Source of the DNA: an uncultured Flavobacteriia bacterium
GTDB taxonomy: Bacteria; Bacteroidota; Bacteroidia; Flavobacteriales_D; Crocinitomicaceae
Direction: 5' to 3'
Assembly (NCBI GenBank): GCA_937975705.1
Contig: CALJTX010000026.1
Span: forward strand, 1 to 64,000
DNA length: 64,000 bases
The position numbers and the translations under genes are program-made. Shown here piece by piece: positions 9,509-17,716 of this stretch (position 1 is the first letter of the stretch; the number at the start of each line of letters is the position of its first letter). Under the pieces are notes generated by a model that searched no databases, was not told the origin of the DNA, and saw only the letters and a program-made list of their open reading frames with translations.

Positions 9509-10649
9509 CTTTATGGAGCACCAATTGATAGGCCTCTAAAAACAAACCTGCAATGGCTGTTGGACTGTATTTTTGCTGCGCTGCTTGATGGAGTGCTTGC
9601 GCCGAAAATTGTTGTTGCTGTATGTTGGTCATGGCGGTCAAAAGCGCTTGTTCGTCTTCTGAAGCTACTAGCAAACCGTTGCTGTCATTGACAACCTCTG
9701 CTACACCTCCCACATTTGTGGCAATCATGGGGGTGCCTGTAGAGAGTGCCTCCAATAATACGCAAGGTAAATTTTCAAAACGACTACTCAATACCAGTGC
9801 ATCGGCAAATTGCAATATGGCTGCCACGCCCGCGCTGTCCTGACGGCCATGAAAATGGATAGACTTTGCAAAATCGAAGCCTTTAATCAGCTTTGCATAG
9901 GCACTGTAATCGCCATCGGACACGACATGCAGCTCCACTTTCGCTTGCTGTTTTTTGAGTTGATGAAAAGCGCGCAGCAATAAATGAAAGTTCTTTTGCT
10001 CTGGATCTAAAGATGAAATATGTACAAAACGATATACCCCTCGAGGGCGCTTTTCTACCGCTGCAAAAATATGCGGATCAACTACATTAGGCACCACTTT
10101 CATTGGTGCTGAGATGCCAAAGCGCTGCATGGCAGCGGCTAAATCTAGCGATACGGGCATGATTAGATTGGCTTTGTTGCCAATCCAGCGCAAAAAGAAG
10201 CGCTGAAAACGCGAAGGCTGAGGTTGCGCGGCCTCGTGATAGCAGGTCCAGTGTTCGGAGAAAAGCAGCGGAATGCGCCACTTGAGCTTGAGCAAGAGAC
10301 CAACTAAGCCAATCGGAAACAGTACGTTGGCATGAATGAGGTCGGGCTTAGCGAGTTTGGTTTGGGCTGCAAACTTCCAATAAGCCAGGAAAACCTTGAA
10401 ATAGTTGACCAAAACGCCCACTAAGAAAAGTTCATTTTTGGGAATGTAAATCACATGCGCTTCATAGGGCGCTTGGGGTGTCTCGTGGGTCAAGGCCTGG
10501 TGCGTTGAGCTCAGTACAACATGCACGAGCGCCACATCGGCAATTTGCTGAGCGGCAAGGATGTGCTGCTGAACAAAGTTGCCTTCAGTTGGCTTGAGTA
10601 CCGTTGGGTACCAACTCGAAATAAACAAAACTTTAGGCCGCGCTTGCAT
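9498..10649 (-). CDS. Glycosyltransferase family 4 (GT-B fold)
   Basis: 383 aa retaining glycosyltransferase. N-terminal acceptor domain begins KVLFISSWYPT; the C-terminal donor domain shows the family 4 pattern SSRFENLPCVLLEALSTG with the EX7E-type acidic pair near residues 300-310, followed by TPMIATNVGGVAEV. Cytoplasmic or peripheral, with no signal peptide. It starts 9 nt after the cysteine desulfurase stop and overlaps the flippase gene by 11 bp, implying a small glycan-assembly operon. Donor and acceptor sugars cannot be inferred. Confidence 0.9.
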   Translation of the reverse strand: MQARPKVLFISSWYPTVLKPTEGNFVQQHILAAQQIADVALVHVVLSSTHQALTHETPQAPYEAHVIYIPKNELFLVGVLVNYFKVFLAYWKFAAQTKLAKPDLIHANVLFPIGLVGLLLKLKWRIPLLFSEHWTCYHEAAQPQPSRFQRFFLRWIGNKANLIMPVSLDLAAAMQRFGISAPMKVVPNVVDPHIFAAVEKRPRGVYRFVHISSLDPEQKNFHLLLRAFHQLKKQQAKVELHVVSDGDYSAYAKLIKGFDFAKSIHFHGRQDSAGVAAILQFADALVLSSRFENLPCVLLEALSTGTPMIATNVGGVAEVVNDSNGLLVASEDEQALLTAMTNIQQQQFSAQALHQAAQQKYSPTAIAGLFLEAYQLVLHKDVA

Positions 10650-10658
10650 AGGATGAAT

Positions 10659-11795
10659 TTAAAGATTCTTTTGATATACTTGCTCGAGTTGTTGGAGTGC
10701 GTAATCGATTTCTTCTTTTGTAGTAAATCGAGAGAAGGAAAAACGCGCGTTGGGTCTTGACATGTCGGCACCAATTCCTTCTAGTACATGAGAGCCTTTT
10801 GCTGCACCAGAAGTACAGGCCGACCCGCCGCTTACTGCAACCCCTTTCAAGTCAAGGGTAAACAAAAGTAGACCCGATTTTGGCGTTGCTGGCAAACAAA
10901 CATTCAGCACAGTATAAAGCGCTTTTTCATAGCTGGTTTCACCATGAAAAAGTACATCGGGGAAAAGTATTTGTAATTGCGTGATCATGTAGCTTTTAAG
11001 TCCCCAAACGTGTGTTTGATGGGCCTCGAGGTCAGTGTAAGCCAATTCGATGGCTTTGGCCAAACCAACTACACCCGCAATGTTTTCAGTACCGCCGCGC
11101 AAACCTCTTTCTTGTGCACCACCATGAATCAGCGGATTCACACGTGTCTTTTTGTTCACATAAAGAAAGCCCACACCTTTTGGACCGTGAAATTTGTGCG
11201 CTGCACAAGTAATGAAATCGATATCGAGTGCCGCTAAATCAAAATGATAGTGCCCCATTGTTTGAACGGTATCGGAATGAAAGAACGCACCGTAACGACG
11301 GCACAAAAGAGCCACCTCTGTGATGGGCAACAAGGTAGCAATTTCGTTATTGGCGTGCATCAAGGAAACCAATGTAGGCGTTTGATCCTGTAATAACTGC
11401 TCGAGTTCTTGCATATTGATATTGCCTTTGGCATCTAAAGTCAAATTCACGACTTCAATTGACTCATGGGCTTTGAGGGCCTCGGCGGTGTGCCCGACAG
11501 CGTGGTGTTCAATCGCAGAGGTGATAATGCGCTTGACACCAAGTTGCGTAACGGCAGCGTGTAATGCCATGTTGTCGGCTTCTGTTCCACCAGAAGTGAA
11601 AATCAGCTCAGCTGGCGCACAATTGAGCGTTTGCGCAATACTGCGTCTTGAATTTTCTATGAGCGCTTTCGCCTGGCGACCAAAAGCGTGTGTAGAAGAA
11701 GGATTTCCGAAGGCATGATACAATACTGGAATCATGGCTTCTACCACCTCTGGCGCTACAGGTGTGGTGGCGGCGTTGTCAAGATAGACGTTCAT
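10659..11795 (-). CDS. iscS: Cysteine desulfurase (NifS/IscS-like)
   Basis: PLP enzyme that removes sulfur from cysteine as a persulfide for Fe-S clusters or tRNA thiolation. 378 aa. N-terminal LDNAATTP motif, PLP-binding Lys about 201 in AAHKFHGPKG, and catalytic loop Cys about 327 in SGGSACTSG, the group I NifS/IscS pattern with the long Cys loop. It heads a run of surface-glycan genes 9 nt downstream, which is odd company. The mnmA gene at 53223, whose product needs a sulfur donor of this kind, is also in the window. The start region is divergent from rarA across 52 bp. Confident about the enzyme; physiological partner is inference. Confidence 0.93.
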   Translation of the reverse strand: MNVYLDNAATTPVAPEVVEAMIPVLYHAFGNPSSTHAFGRQAKALIENSRRSIAQTLNCAPAELIFTSGGTEADNMALHAAVTQLGVKRIITSAIEHHAVGHTAEALKAHESIEVVNLTLDAKGNINMQELEQLLQDQTPTLVSLMHANNEIATLLPITEVALLCRRYGAFFHSDTVQTMGHYHFDLAALDIDFITCAAHKFHGPKGVGFLYVNKKTRVNPLIHGGAQERGLRGGTENIAGVVGLAKAIELAYTDLEAHQTHVWGLKSYMITQLQILFPDVLFHGETSYEKALYTVLNVCLPATPKSGLLLFTLDLKGVAVSGGSACTSGAAKGSHVLEGIGADMSRPNARFSFSRFTTKEEIDYALQQLEQVYQKNL

Positions 11796-11835
11796 TCAAA
11801 CTGTTTTGCCACGAAGATACTAAAATTAGTTTGCT

Positions 11836-11843
11836 TATCTTTG
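11836..11843 (+). promoter_or_regulatory. Putative -7 element of rarA, leaderless configuration
   Basis: TATCTTTG, an exact TAnnTTTG match, ends only 4 nt before the rarA ATG, so the transcript would start at or next to the start codon. The nearest TTG upstream is about 27 nt away, longer than usual for a -33 element. Confidence 0.55.
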
Positions 11844-11847
11844 AGTA

Positions 11848-13125
11848 ATGAATGCTCCGCTCGCAGAACGCATGCGTCCACAGACGCTCGATCAATACAT
11901 TGGTCAGCAACATCTATTGGCTCCCAACGCCTCGCTGCGCAGGGCGCTAGATGCCGGCGTCATTCCTTCCATGATCTTTTGGGGCCCGCCTGGTGTGGGT
12001 AAAACGACACTTGCGCAACTCATTGCCCAGCATCTCGGACGCCCCATCCACACGCTTTCCGCGATTTCAAGTGGGGTCAAAGATGTGCGCGAAGTCATTG
12101 CTAAAGTTCAAGGCGGCGGCATGTTTAGCCCAAAAGGAAGCATCTTGTTTATCGATGAAATCCATCGCTTTTCAAAGGCGCAGCAAGATTCTTTACTTGG
12201 CGCCGTGGAAAGAGGCATCATCACGTTAATTGGCGCCACCACAGAAAACCCTTCCTTTGAAGTCATTTCAGCATTGTTATCGCGTTGTCAGGTCTATACA
12301 TTGATGCACCACAGCAAAGAAGACCTGCTCGCTTTACTCGAGCGCTCCTTACTCATTGATCCTATTTTACAGCGCAAACAAATCACACTCAGTGAAACAA
12401 ACGCTTTACTGCGCATATCTGGTGGAGATGCCCGCAAATTACTCAACGTATTTGAAATCATTGTAGGTACTTTTCAAGATCAAAACAAGATCGACATCAC
12501 CGACGAAATTGTGTTGCAAAATGCGCAACAAAGTTTGGCAAGCTACGACAAAGACGGCGAACAGCATTACGATATCATTTCTGCGTTCATCAAATCCGTC
12601 CGAGGTTCGGACCCCAATGCCGCTGTATATTGGCTGGCAAGAATGGTAGAAGGCGGCGAAGACCCCAAATTCATTGCCCGCCGCTTGGTCATCTTAGCAG
12701 CCGAAGACATCGGCCTAGCCAACCCCAACGCCCTCCTATTGGCAAACGCCTGTTTTCAAGCCATTGAAAACGTAGGTTGGCCTGAGTCTCGCATCATTCT
12801 CAGCGAATGCACACTCTATTTGGCGAGCTCGCCCAAAGGCAATGCAGCCTATATGGCCATTAATAAAGCCCAGCAAATTGTTCAGCAAACAGGCAATCTA
12901 GGCGTGCCCCTACCGCTGCGCAACGCACCGAGCAAACTCATGAAAGAACTTGGGTATGGCGAAGGATACCAATACAGCCATGATCATCCGGGTAACTTTT
13001 TTGAGCAAGAATTCTTGCCAGCGCAGATTGCCGGCACCAACTTCTTTGCGCCGGGTAGCAGCCCCAAAGAACAAGAAATCGCCCAACAAATTAAAAAATG
13101 GTGGCAAGACAAATACAAATTTTAA
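11848..13125 (+). CDS. rarA: Replication-associated recombination protein A (AAA+ ATPase, MgsA/WRNIP1 family)
   Basis: Clamp-loader-like AAA+ ATPase acting at stalled replication forks. 425 aa, normal length. N-terminus LAERMRPQTLDQYIGQQHLL, Walker A GPPGVGKTT (about residues 48-56), Walker B ILFIDEIHRFS, sensor I region GATTENPSFE, then the C-terminal tetramerisation domain with AAEDIGLANPNAL. The ATG follows TATCTTTG by 4 nt. Its 3' end overlaps the next gene by 28 bp, so rarA, the acyltransferase and the Asp-box protein form an overlapping unit. Firm identification. Confidence 0.96.
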   Translation: MNAPLAERMRPQTLDQYIGQQHLLAPNASLRRALDAGVIPSMIFWGPPGVGKTTLAQLIAQHLGRPIHTLSAISSGVKDVREVIAKVQGGGMFSPKGSILFIDEIHRFSKAQQDSLLGAVERGIITLIGATTENPSFEVISALLSRCQVYTLMHHSKEDLLALLERSLLIDPILQRKQITLSETNALLRISGGDARKLLNVFEIIVGTFQDQNKIDITDEIVLQNAQQSLASYDKDGEQHYDIISAFIKSVRGSDPNAAVYWLARMVEGGEDPKFIARRLVILAAEDIGLANPNALLLANACFQAIENVGWPESRIILSECTLYLASSPKGNAAYMAINKAQQIVQQTGNLGVPLPLRNAPSKLMKELGYGEGYQYSHDHPGNFFEQEFLPAQIAGTNFFAPGSSPKEQEIAQQIKKWWQDKYKF

Positions 13126-14042
13126 GCGGCGCCTTGCTCTACTATGGACTCGTTTTGCCGCTGTCCTATTTCCCTATGGGCATTTTGTATTCACTCTCTA
13201 ACATACTATTCTTCTTGTTTACCCGTATTTTACCCTATCGCAAGAAGGTCATTGATGAAAATATCAAACGGGCTTTTCCAAAACTCGACGCGTCTGAAAT
13301 CATCAAATTTAGAAAAGACTTTTACCGCTATTTCTCAGATCTTCTTGTAGAGTCCATTAAGAATTTGAGTATCTCCAAGCGCGAATTACTCCAGCGCATG
13401 CAACTAGTAAACCCTGAAATCCTTGAAGAAATCAGAGGGCTGAACAAACCAATCCTTCTAGTTGCCGGCCATTACAACAACTGGGAATGGCTCATTACGG
13501 CTCAGGCTTTATGGTTCAAACAACCAAATTACGGCATCGGCATGCCGCTGAGCCACCCGTTTTGGAATCAAAAACTAACACAAAGACGGGAACGTTTTGG
13601 TTTAAAAGTTGTCCATGCTCAAAATTATCAGAAGGCCTTTGACGCAAAACAACCTGTCGTACTTGTCTTAGCCGATCAAGCGCCAAGTTCTGCCAATAAT
13701 TGCCTTTGGCTACCTTTTTTGGGTCGCGTAACACCTGTTATATTTGGACCAGAATATATGGCCAATAAATATGATTGTGCAGTTGTTTTTGCAAACATAT
13801 CAAATTCAAAAAGAGGTTATTACAACATACAACTTGAACTTATAGTGGAAGAATCCAAAATCCTTCATTATCAAGAATTAACACAATTACATGTCAAGAA
13901 ACTCGAACAACAAATTCTTGACAACCCAGCGCGCTGGCTTTGGTCTCACAAGCGCTGGAAACACCAACAACCTTCAAATTGGCCCGAAATACAACAGCAA
14001 TTAAAAGCACAGTTTGAAGGTAAATTCCGCAGCCATGTTTAA
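13098..14042 (+). CDS. LpxL/HtrB-type lipid A acyltransferase
   Basis: Predicted inner-membrane acyltransferase adding a secondary acyl chain to lipid A or a related envelope lipid. 314 aa with an N-terminal hydrophobic segment (about residues 8-35) and the catalytic HX4E motif HYNNWE (His about 125, Glu about 130) typical of the LABLAT family; the ADQAPS stretch near residue 195 corresponds to the conserved downstream motif of the family. The ATG lies inside the end of rarA (28 bp overlap) and the gene end overlaps the next start by 8 bp. Substrate is inferred from family only; aminolipid acylation is an alternative in Bacteroidota. Confidence 0.9.
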   Translation: MVARQIQILSGALLYYGLVLPLSYFPMGILYSLSNILFFLFTRILPYRKKVIDENIKRAFPKLDASEIIKFRKDFYRYFSDLLVESIKNLSISKRELLQRMQLVNPEILEEIRGLNKPILLVAGHYNNWEWLITAQALWFKQPNYGIGMPLSHPFWNQKLTQRRERFGLKVVHAQNYQKAFDAKQPVVLVLADQAPSSANNCLWLPFLGRVTPVIFGPEYMANKYDCAVVFANISNSKRGYYNIQLELIVEESKILHYQELTQLHVKKLEQQILDNPARWLWSHKRWKHQQPSNWPEIQQQLKAQFEGKFRSHV

Positions 14043-15015
14043 ATTAATTTTTTGCCTAGGCCTGCCGCTTTTTGGCATGACACAAGTACAGGTGTACTTT
14101 CCAAAAACCACTCAAAAAGAACACCAACGCGCGCTTACAACCCTTCCCAATGGGCAAATTTTGAGTGGCTCAAGCGAGGCCAACATCAGGTTACACGCAT
14201 CAAATGGCCAAGTTCTGCAAAAAAGCGAATTAGGGTTGCCATTTAAAGAAATCCGAGACCTCGCTCAAACGCCAAACGGCTTCATCGCCATGCAAAGTCA
14301 TGACTCTAGCGGGCTTGTTTTGCTAGACAACACCCTGCAAATTGATACGATTATTTACCCATTTGGAAAAAGAAGCGGCCTTTTTTTGGATGGCATTTGC
14401 GCGCAAGAAAATTTTGTTTTTCTGCTCGGCGACCCTATTGATGGCTTTTTCAGTACTTTTTACTCTACAGACTACGGACTGCATTGGCAAGCTACTCGAG
14501 CAAAAGTAAGGTCAAATAAAGCAGAAGCCGCCTATGCCGCAAGTGGCCAAACCAATCAAATACTCAATGGACATTTTTATTTTGTTTCGGGCGGCCTGAC
14601 ATCTCGGTTCTTTCATTCACCCGACCAAGGAGCCACTTGGAACACAAGCGCCATTCCTTATCTGTCTTGCCCTACTTGCGGCCCATACGCCATGGCAATT
14701 GCAAACGAACAAGAAATCATGACGGTCGGTGGCGATTACACCAAGCCTCATGTAGCCGAAAACACCTGCTTCTATTCAAATGATGGCGGCAAAAGTTGGA
14801 TTGCACCCAAAAAAGGCCCCTCAGGCTATCGTTCTTGCGTCATCAGCGCTGAAAAGATTTACTATGCTTGTGGTACAAACGGAATCGACATAAGCAAAAA
14901 TGGTGGCAAAACTTGGAAGAAAATCTCAAACGAAAATGCGCTCAGCATGACTTTTGCGGGCGAACAAATTGTGGTGAGTTTAGCAAATGGCAGCTGGCTA
15001 CTCCTTCAACACTAA
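14035..15015 (+). CDS. Exported protein with Asp-box (BNR/YCF48-like) repeats
   Basis: 326 aa from the ATG at 14035; a TTG 21 nt earlier is in frame but the ATG gives a compact signal peptide (MFKLIFCLGLPLFGMTQ). At least four Asp-box motifs S-x-[DN]-x-G-x-x-W are visible: STDYGLHW (about residue 143), SPDQGATW (about 194), SNDGGKSW (about 248) and SKNGGKTW (about 287), indicating a beta-propeller like sialidase, Vps10 or YCF48 domains. No sialidase catalytic Arg triad or FRIP motif was evident, so enzymatic activity is doubtful. No T9SS sorting tail is seen. It overlaps the acyltransferase gene by 8 bp and, tail to tail, the next gene by 4 bp. Confidence 0.85.
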   Translation: MFKLIFCLGLPLFGMTQVQVYFPKTTQKEHQRALTTLPNGQILSGSSEANIRLHASNGQVLQKSELGLPFKEIRDLAQTPNGFIAMQSHDSSGLVLLDNTLQIDTIIYPFGKRSGLFLDGICAQENFVFLLGDPIDGFFSTFYSTDYGLHWQATRAKVRSNKAEAAYAASGQTNQILNGHFYFVSGGLTSRFFHSPDQGATWNTSAIPYLSCPTCGPYAMAIANEQEIMTVGGDYTKPHVAENTCFYSNDGGKSWIAPKKGPSGYRSCVISAEKIYYACGTNGIDISKNGGKTWKKISNENALSMTFAGEQIVVSLANGSWLLLQH

Positions 15016-15716
15016 TTATACGCTGCTAAATCAAACACTTGCCCTGGTTTCAAATCCAGAAATGCTGCGCGCTCGCTAAACTTCCGTTTGGCAAAAAGAG
15101 AAACCAAACCCTCCCCTTTTTTATCCTCATTATGGGTTGTCAATAACACATTTGAATGGAGTTGTTGTTGAAGTCGAACCGCACTTTCACTACCTAAATT
15201 AATGGTTCCGCCTAAGAAGAAAGGCAACTGATAACACAAGGTTGTAGAAATGACGGCATCTATTTTGACATTCGGAATGTTTTTGAGAACAGCCCCGTGC
15301 GGCGCATAAACGATCTTATTTTGTGCACTTTCGATCAAGTATGCTTTATGCACCAGTGCATTTTTCGTTTTTAATACCTCCACATGAAAAGGAGCCGCAC
15401 TCAATGGCAAGAGCGTTTGAAAATGCCCCCATTTCGCTATCTTTTTCAAAATACTTGGCAAAGCCACAAGAGGAATCTCTTTTGAAAACTGCAAGAGAGT
15501 TTCTTTATTGCAGTGATCCGTAAACGGATGTGAGATGAAAATGTAATCGGGCTGCTGCAGCTCACCAACAGTTGGTTGCGGACTCTGGTGAAACTGCCGG
15601 CTGAAAAGCGGATGAAAATCTACTTGTGACTCAGTAAACCAAGGATCGATAAGTACGTGAAGCCCATCGAAATGGAACATCCAGGAGCTGTCTGCATTGA
15701 GTTTGGTGAGTTGCAT
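15012..15716 (-). CDS. Metallo-beta-lactamase-fold hydrolase-like protein
   Basis: 234 aa from the ATG at 15716 (an in-frame TTG six bases upstream is less likely). The N-terminus LTKLNADSSWMFHFDGLHVLIDPWF and the metal motif SHPFTDHCN (about residues 61-69) resemble the UlaG/YcfH-like branch of the MBL superfamily. The usual HxHxDH is reduced to HPFTDH, lacking the second His, so a changed metal site or activity is possible. A later TTHNEDKKG segment could supply another ligand. Preceded by an SDR gene whose stop is 2 nt from this start. The substrate is unknown. Confidence 0.75.
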   Translation of the reverse strand: MQLTKLNADSSWMFHFDGLHVLIDPWFTESQVDFHPLFSRQFHQSPQPTVGELQQPDYIFISHPFTDHCNKETLLQFSKEIPLVALPSILKKIAKWGHFQTLLPLSAAPFHVEVLKTKNALVHKAYLIESAQNKIVYAPHGAVLKNIPNVKIDAVISTTLCYQLPFFLGGTINLGSESAVRLQQQLHSNVLLTTHNEDKKGEGLVSLFAKRKFSERAAFLDLKPGQVFDLAAYN

Positions 15717-15718
15717 GT

Positions 15719-16465
15719 TCAAATATAATCTTTGATATTATAAACCTCCCCATTGGCAAAACCTTTGTCCGTTATTGCTTTTGATATAAAACTGGCAATT
15801 ACCACCGGTGAAATCAACATGTTTTCGGACTTCATTTTGACAAACCTTTCTAGCTCATGAAAATCTCGGGTATTGCTATTTCTAATTTCTTCCTGCATTC
15901 CGGTATCTATCACTCCCGGAATAAGTGCCCAGGCCTTTGCGTTGAGGCCAAGATTTGTAATTTCCAAGGCTGCCGTTTTCGTTGCCATTGACAGACCTGC
16001 TTTTGATGCGCAGTACCCCCCCCAACCGTGATATGCTTTATTTGCAGCTCCTGAAATGATATGGAGTACTTCAACAAAAGTATGCTCACTTGCATATTGA
16101 AGAACCCTATTTTGAAGTAAAATAGGAACCGTTGTATTTAAAAAAATGGTCTTGGCAACATCCAAAGAACTTGCATTGATACAAGTTTTAATCTCTCCCA
16201 AGCGTGCCGCGTTATTAACTAACGTTATCTTTTTTAACGTATTTTGTCCGGTAATTATATCAACCAACGTTGCCATCAATTCTTCACAATTGCGAAAATC
16301 AGTGAGGTCGAGGTTGATCTGAACAAGATGAGCCACTTCAAAATTAAGTTTGGTCCTCGAAACAGAAACCACCAAAGTATTTGGCTTTTCCAGAACTTGC
16401 TTGAGTATTTCCAAACCCAAACCTTTACTTGCTCCTGTAAGAACAACTATCTCTTCATATTGCAT
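15719..16465 (-). CDS. Short-chain dehydrogenase/reductase
   Basis: 248 aa from the ATG at 16465. An AAAGGG purine stretch lies 6 nt upstream of this ATG; in-frame starts at 16471 and 16549 exist but the longer form adds an odd hydrophobic extension. NAD(P)-binding motif TGASKGLG near residues 9-16, NNAA at about 85-88, and catalytic YCASK (YxxxK) at about 151. An 8-base G run in the coding strand encodes the Gly-Gly just before the catalytic Tyr. The gene looks lower in GC than its neighbours. It is followed by the MBL-fold gene with a 2-nt gap. Substrate unknown; benzil-reductase-like SDRs are one comparison. Confidence 0.85.
   Translation of the reverse strand: MQYEEIVVLTGASKGLGLEILKQVLEKPNTLVVSVSRTKLNFEVAHLVQINLDLTDFRNCEELMATLVDIITGQNTLKKITLVNNAARLGEIKTCINASSLDVAKTIFLNTTVPILLQNRVLQYASEHTFVEVLHIISGAANKAYHGWGGYCASKAGLSMATKTAALEITNLGLNAKAWALIPGVIDTGMQEEIRNSNTRDFHELERFVKMKSENMLISPVVIASFISKAITDKGFANGEVYNIKDYI
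16016..16023 (-). repeat. G8 homopolymer inside SDR gene
   Basis: Eight consecutive C on the plus strand (G in the coding strand) spanning the WGG codons immediately before the catalytic YCASK of the SDR. Slippage by one base would frameshift the enzyme at its active site. Confidence 0.9.
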
Positions 16466-16655
16466 GACCATCCCTTTGGGTAAAATTAAAAAATTAGCGG
16501 AAGAACAGAGATAAAAAGCATAAATCCTAAGTCCGTCAAATGAAAACAAGTAGATGTATCATTTTCCTATAAATAGAATGATTTTATAATTCATCGATGT
16601 GAGAGAAATAGTGTTATATTTAATTCAAAAATATCAATAAATTAACTGAATTATT

Positions 16656-16877
16656 ATGAATCGTTTTCATTACTTCAAAATGACTTTTTTAGCTATTTCT
16701 GCCGGACTTTTTGTTGGGACAATAGTTTATGGCTTGTTTGACCTAGATTTCACCCAAAACGATGCCTTGACCAAACTCATATTGAAGGCATTGTTTACTG
16801 CAACCGCAACAGGATTGATTCTAGGCTTATTGAACATGGTTTTCAAACTAGGGCCTTCCTCAACAACTAAAGCATAG
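16656..16877 (+). CDS. Small two-helix membrane protein, unknown function
   Basis: 73 aa with two hydrophobic segments (about residues 10-28 and 44-64) separated by a short acidic loop (DLDFTQNDALTK), so a small inner-membrane hairpin protein. No recognised family. It stands alone, preceded by about 190 bp of AT-rich sequence with no other gene and followed by a clear bidirectional terminator. No TAnnTTTG match was found directly in front. Isolated position, terminator and coherent membrane pattern support a real gene. Confidence 0.65.
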   Translation: MNRFHYFKMTFLAISAGLFVGTIVYGLFDLDFTQNDALTKLILKALFTATATGLILGLLNMVFKLGPSSTTKA

Positions 16878-16892
16878 ACAGTTGCTAAAAAC

Positions 16893-16927
16893 AAAAAAAA
16901 GCCTCGCATTTGCAAGGCTTTTTTTTT
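16893..16927. terminator. Bidirectional intrinsic terminator
   Basis: Stem AAGCCT-C-GC / GC-A-AGGCTT with an ATTT loop, flanked by an A run and a T run. On the minus strand the internal mismatch becomes a G-U pair, so it should terminate the yajC-tRNA transcript as well as the small membrane-protein gene. Confidence 0.85.
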
Positions 16928-16931
16928 GATG

Positions 16932-17005
16932 TGGAGAAGATGGGATTCGAACCCACGACCTCTTGACTGCCAGTCAAGCGCTCTAGCCAACTGAGCTACA
17001 TCCCC
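16932..17005 (-). tRNA. tRNA-Ala (anticodon GGC)
   Basis: 74-nt cloverleaf. Acceptor GGGGATG pairs with CTTCTCC; the G3-U70 wobble, the main alanine identity element, is present, with a T6-T67 mismatch. D arm GCTC/GAGC, anticodon stem CTTGA/TCAAG with loop CTGGCAG giving anticodon GGC (codon GCC), T arm GTGGG/CCCAT with TTCGAAT loop. Discriminator A73; the CCA end is not encoded. It begins 6 nt after the yajC stop codon, with no promoter between, and is followed by the terminator at 16893-16927. Confidence 0.95.
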
Positions 17006-17011
17006 ATTGAA

Positions 17012-17287
17012 TTATTTTGCTTGGAGGGTGTCTTCCATTGCAGAAGAAACGGCTGATTTTTCTAAGCGCAATTTGGTGCCTTCTGACTGAATAAGCACCG
17101 TTGTGTCGGCAATTTCTAAAATTTTACCGTGAATGCCACCGATTGTAACAATTTTGTCACCTGTTTTAAGACCTTCTCTGAATTTTTTAAGCTCCTTTTG
17201 CTTTTTCATTTGCGGACGAACCATAAAAAAGTAAAATACGCCGATCATCAAAACGATCATTACCAAATTATTTGCTCCTCCTGCCAT
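17012..17287 (-). CDS. yajC: Preprotein translocase subunit YajC
   Basis: Accessory inner-membrane subunit of the SecDF-YajC complex. 91 aa with one N-terminal transmembrane helix (about residues 7-23), the typical FFMVRPQMKKQKEL junction, and the conserved GLKTGDKIVTIGGIHGKI domain. Preceded by a TAnnTTTG element 22 nt before the ATG and by the DUF1573 lipoprotein gene. The tRNA-Ala gene starts 6 nt after its stop, so mRNA and tRNA are probably cotranscribed. Confidence 0.96.
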   Translation of the reverse strand: MAGGANNLVMIVLMIGVFYFFMVRPQMKKQKELKKFREGLKTGDKIVTIGGIHGKILEIADTTVLIQSEGTKLRLEKSAVSSAMEDTLQAK

Positions 17288-17309
17288 GTCTTTTATTTTC
17301 TTTAGGTTA

Positions 17310-17317
17310 CAAATGTA
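17310..17317 (-). promoter_or_regulatory. Putative -7 element of yajC promoter
   Basis: TACATTTG on the minus strand, exact TAnnTTTG match, 22 nt before the yajC ATG and directly after the DUF1573 gene. A TTG lies about 25 nt further upstream. Confidence 0.45.
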
Positions 17318-17318
17318 C

Positions 17319-17711
17319 TTATTTTATCCTTCCCTTGATTTCCAATACGGTAATATTTGGCGAAGTATTGGTCATGACGGTTACTGCCTTGTGAATTCTT
17401 TTGGTATGCAAGTCATCCGTATTGACTTCAGCGACAATTTTTGTGCGCTTTCCAGGCTGCAAAGGTTTTTTAGGCGCATTTGCTACTGTGCAAGAACACG
17501 AAGGTCTTACTTCACCGAAAACCAAAGGGTGTTCGCCGGTATTTTCAACTTCAAAAACAGCTCTTATGACTTCTCCTTTGTAAACAGTACCTGCATTGAA
17601 TACGGTGCTCTTGAATACCATGCTCGTTTGCGCACCAACTTCAACGCTCTGGTCGTCTTTGCAAGCAAAGAGCAAAAAGAAGCTCAGACAGATTAAGGAA
17701 ATAAATTTCAT
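17319..17711 (-). CDS. DUF1573 domain lipoprotein
   Basis: 130 aa. Signal peptide with lipobox-like FLLFAC (Cys about 17), then a DUF1573 immunoglobulin-like domain: FKSTVFNAGTVYKGEVIRAVFEVENTGEHPL, VRPSCSCTVA and LQPGKRTKIVAEVNT are the standard family segments. Expected as a periplasmic or outer-membrane-anchored lipoprotein. It starts 5 nt after the nusB stop and precedes yajC, an arrangement that fits a conserved Bacteroidota neighbourhood. Molecular function unknown. Confidence 0.9.
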   Translation of the reverse strand: MKFISLICLSFFLLFACKDDQSVEVGAQTSMVFKSTVFNAGTVYKGEVIRAVFEVENTGEHPLVFGEVRPSCSCTVANAPKKPLQPGKRTKIVAEVNTDDLHTKRIHKAVTVMTNTSPNITVLEIKGRIK

Positions 17712-17716
17712 AACAA

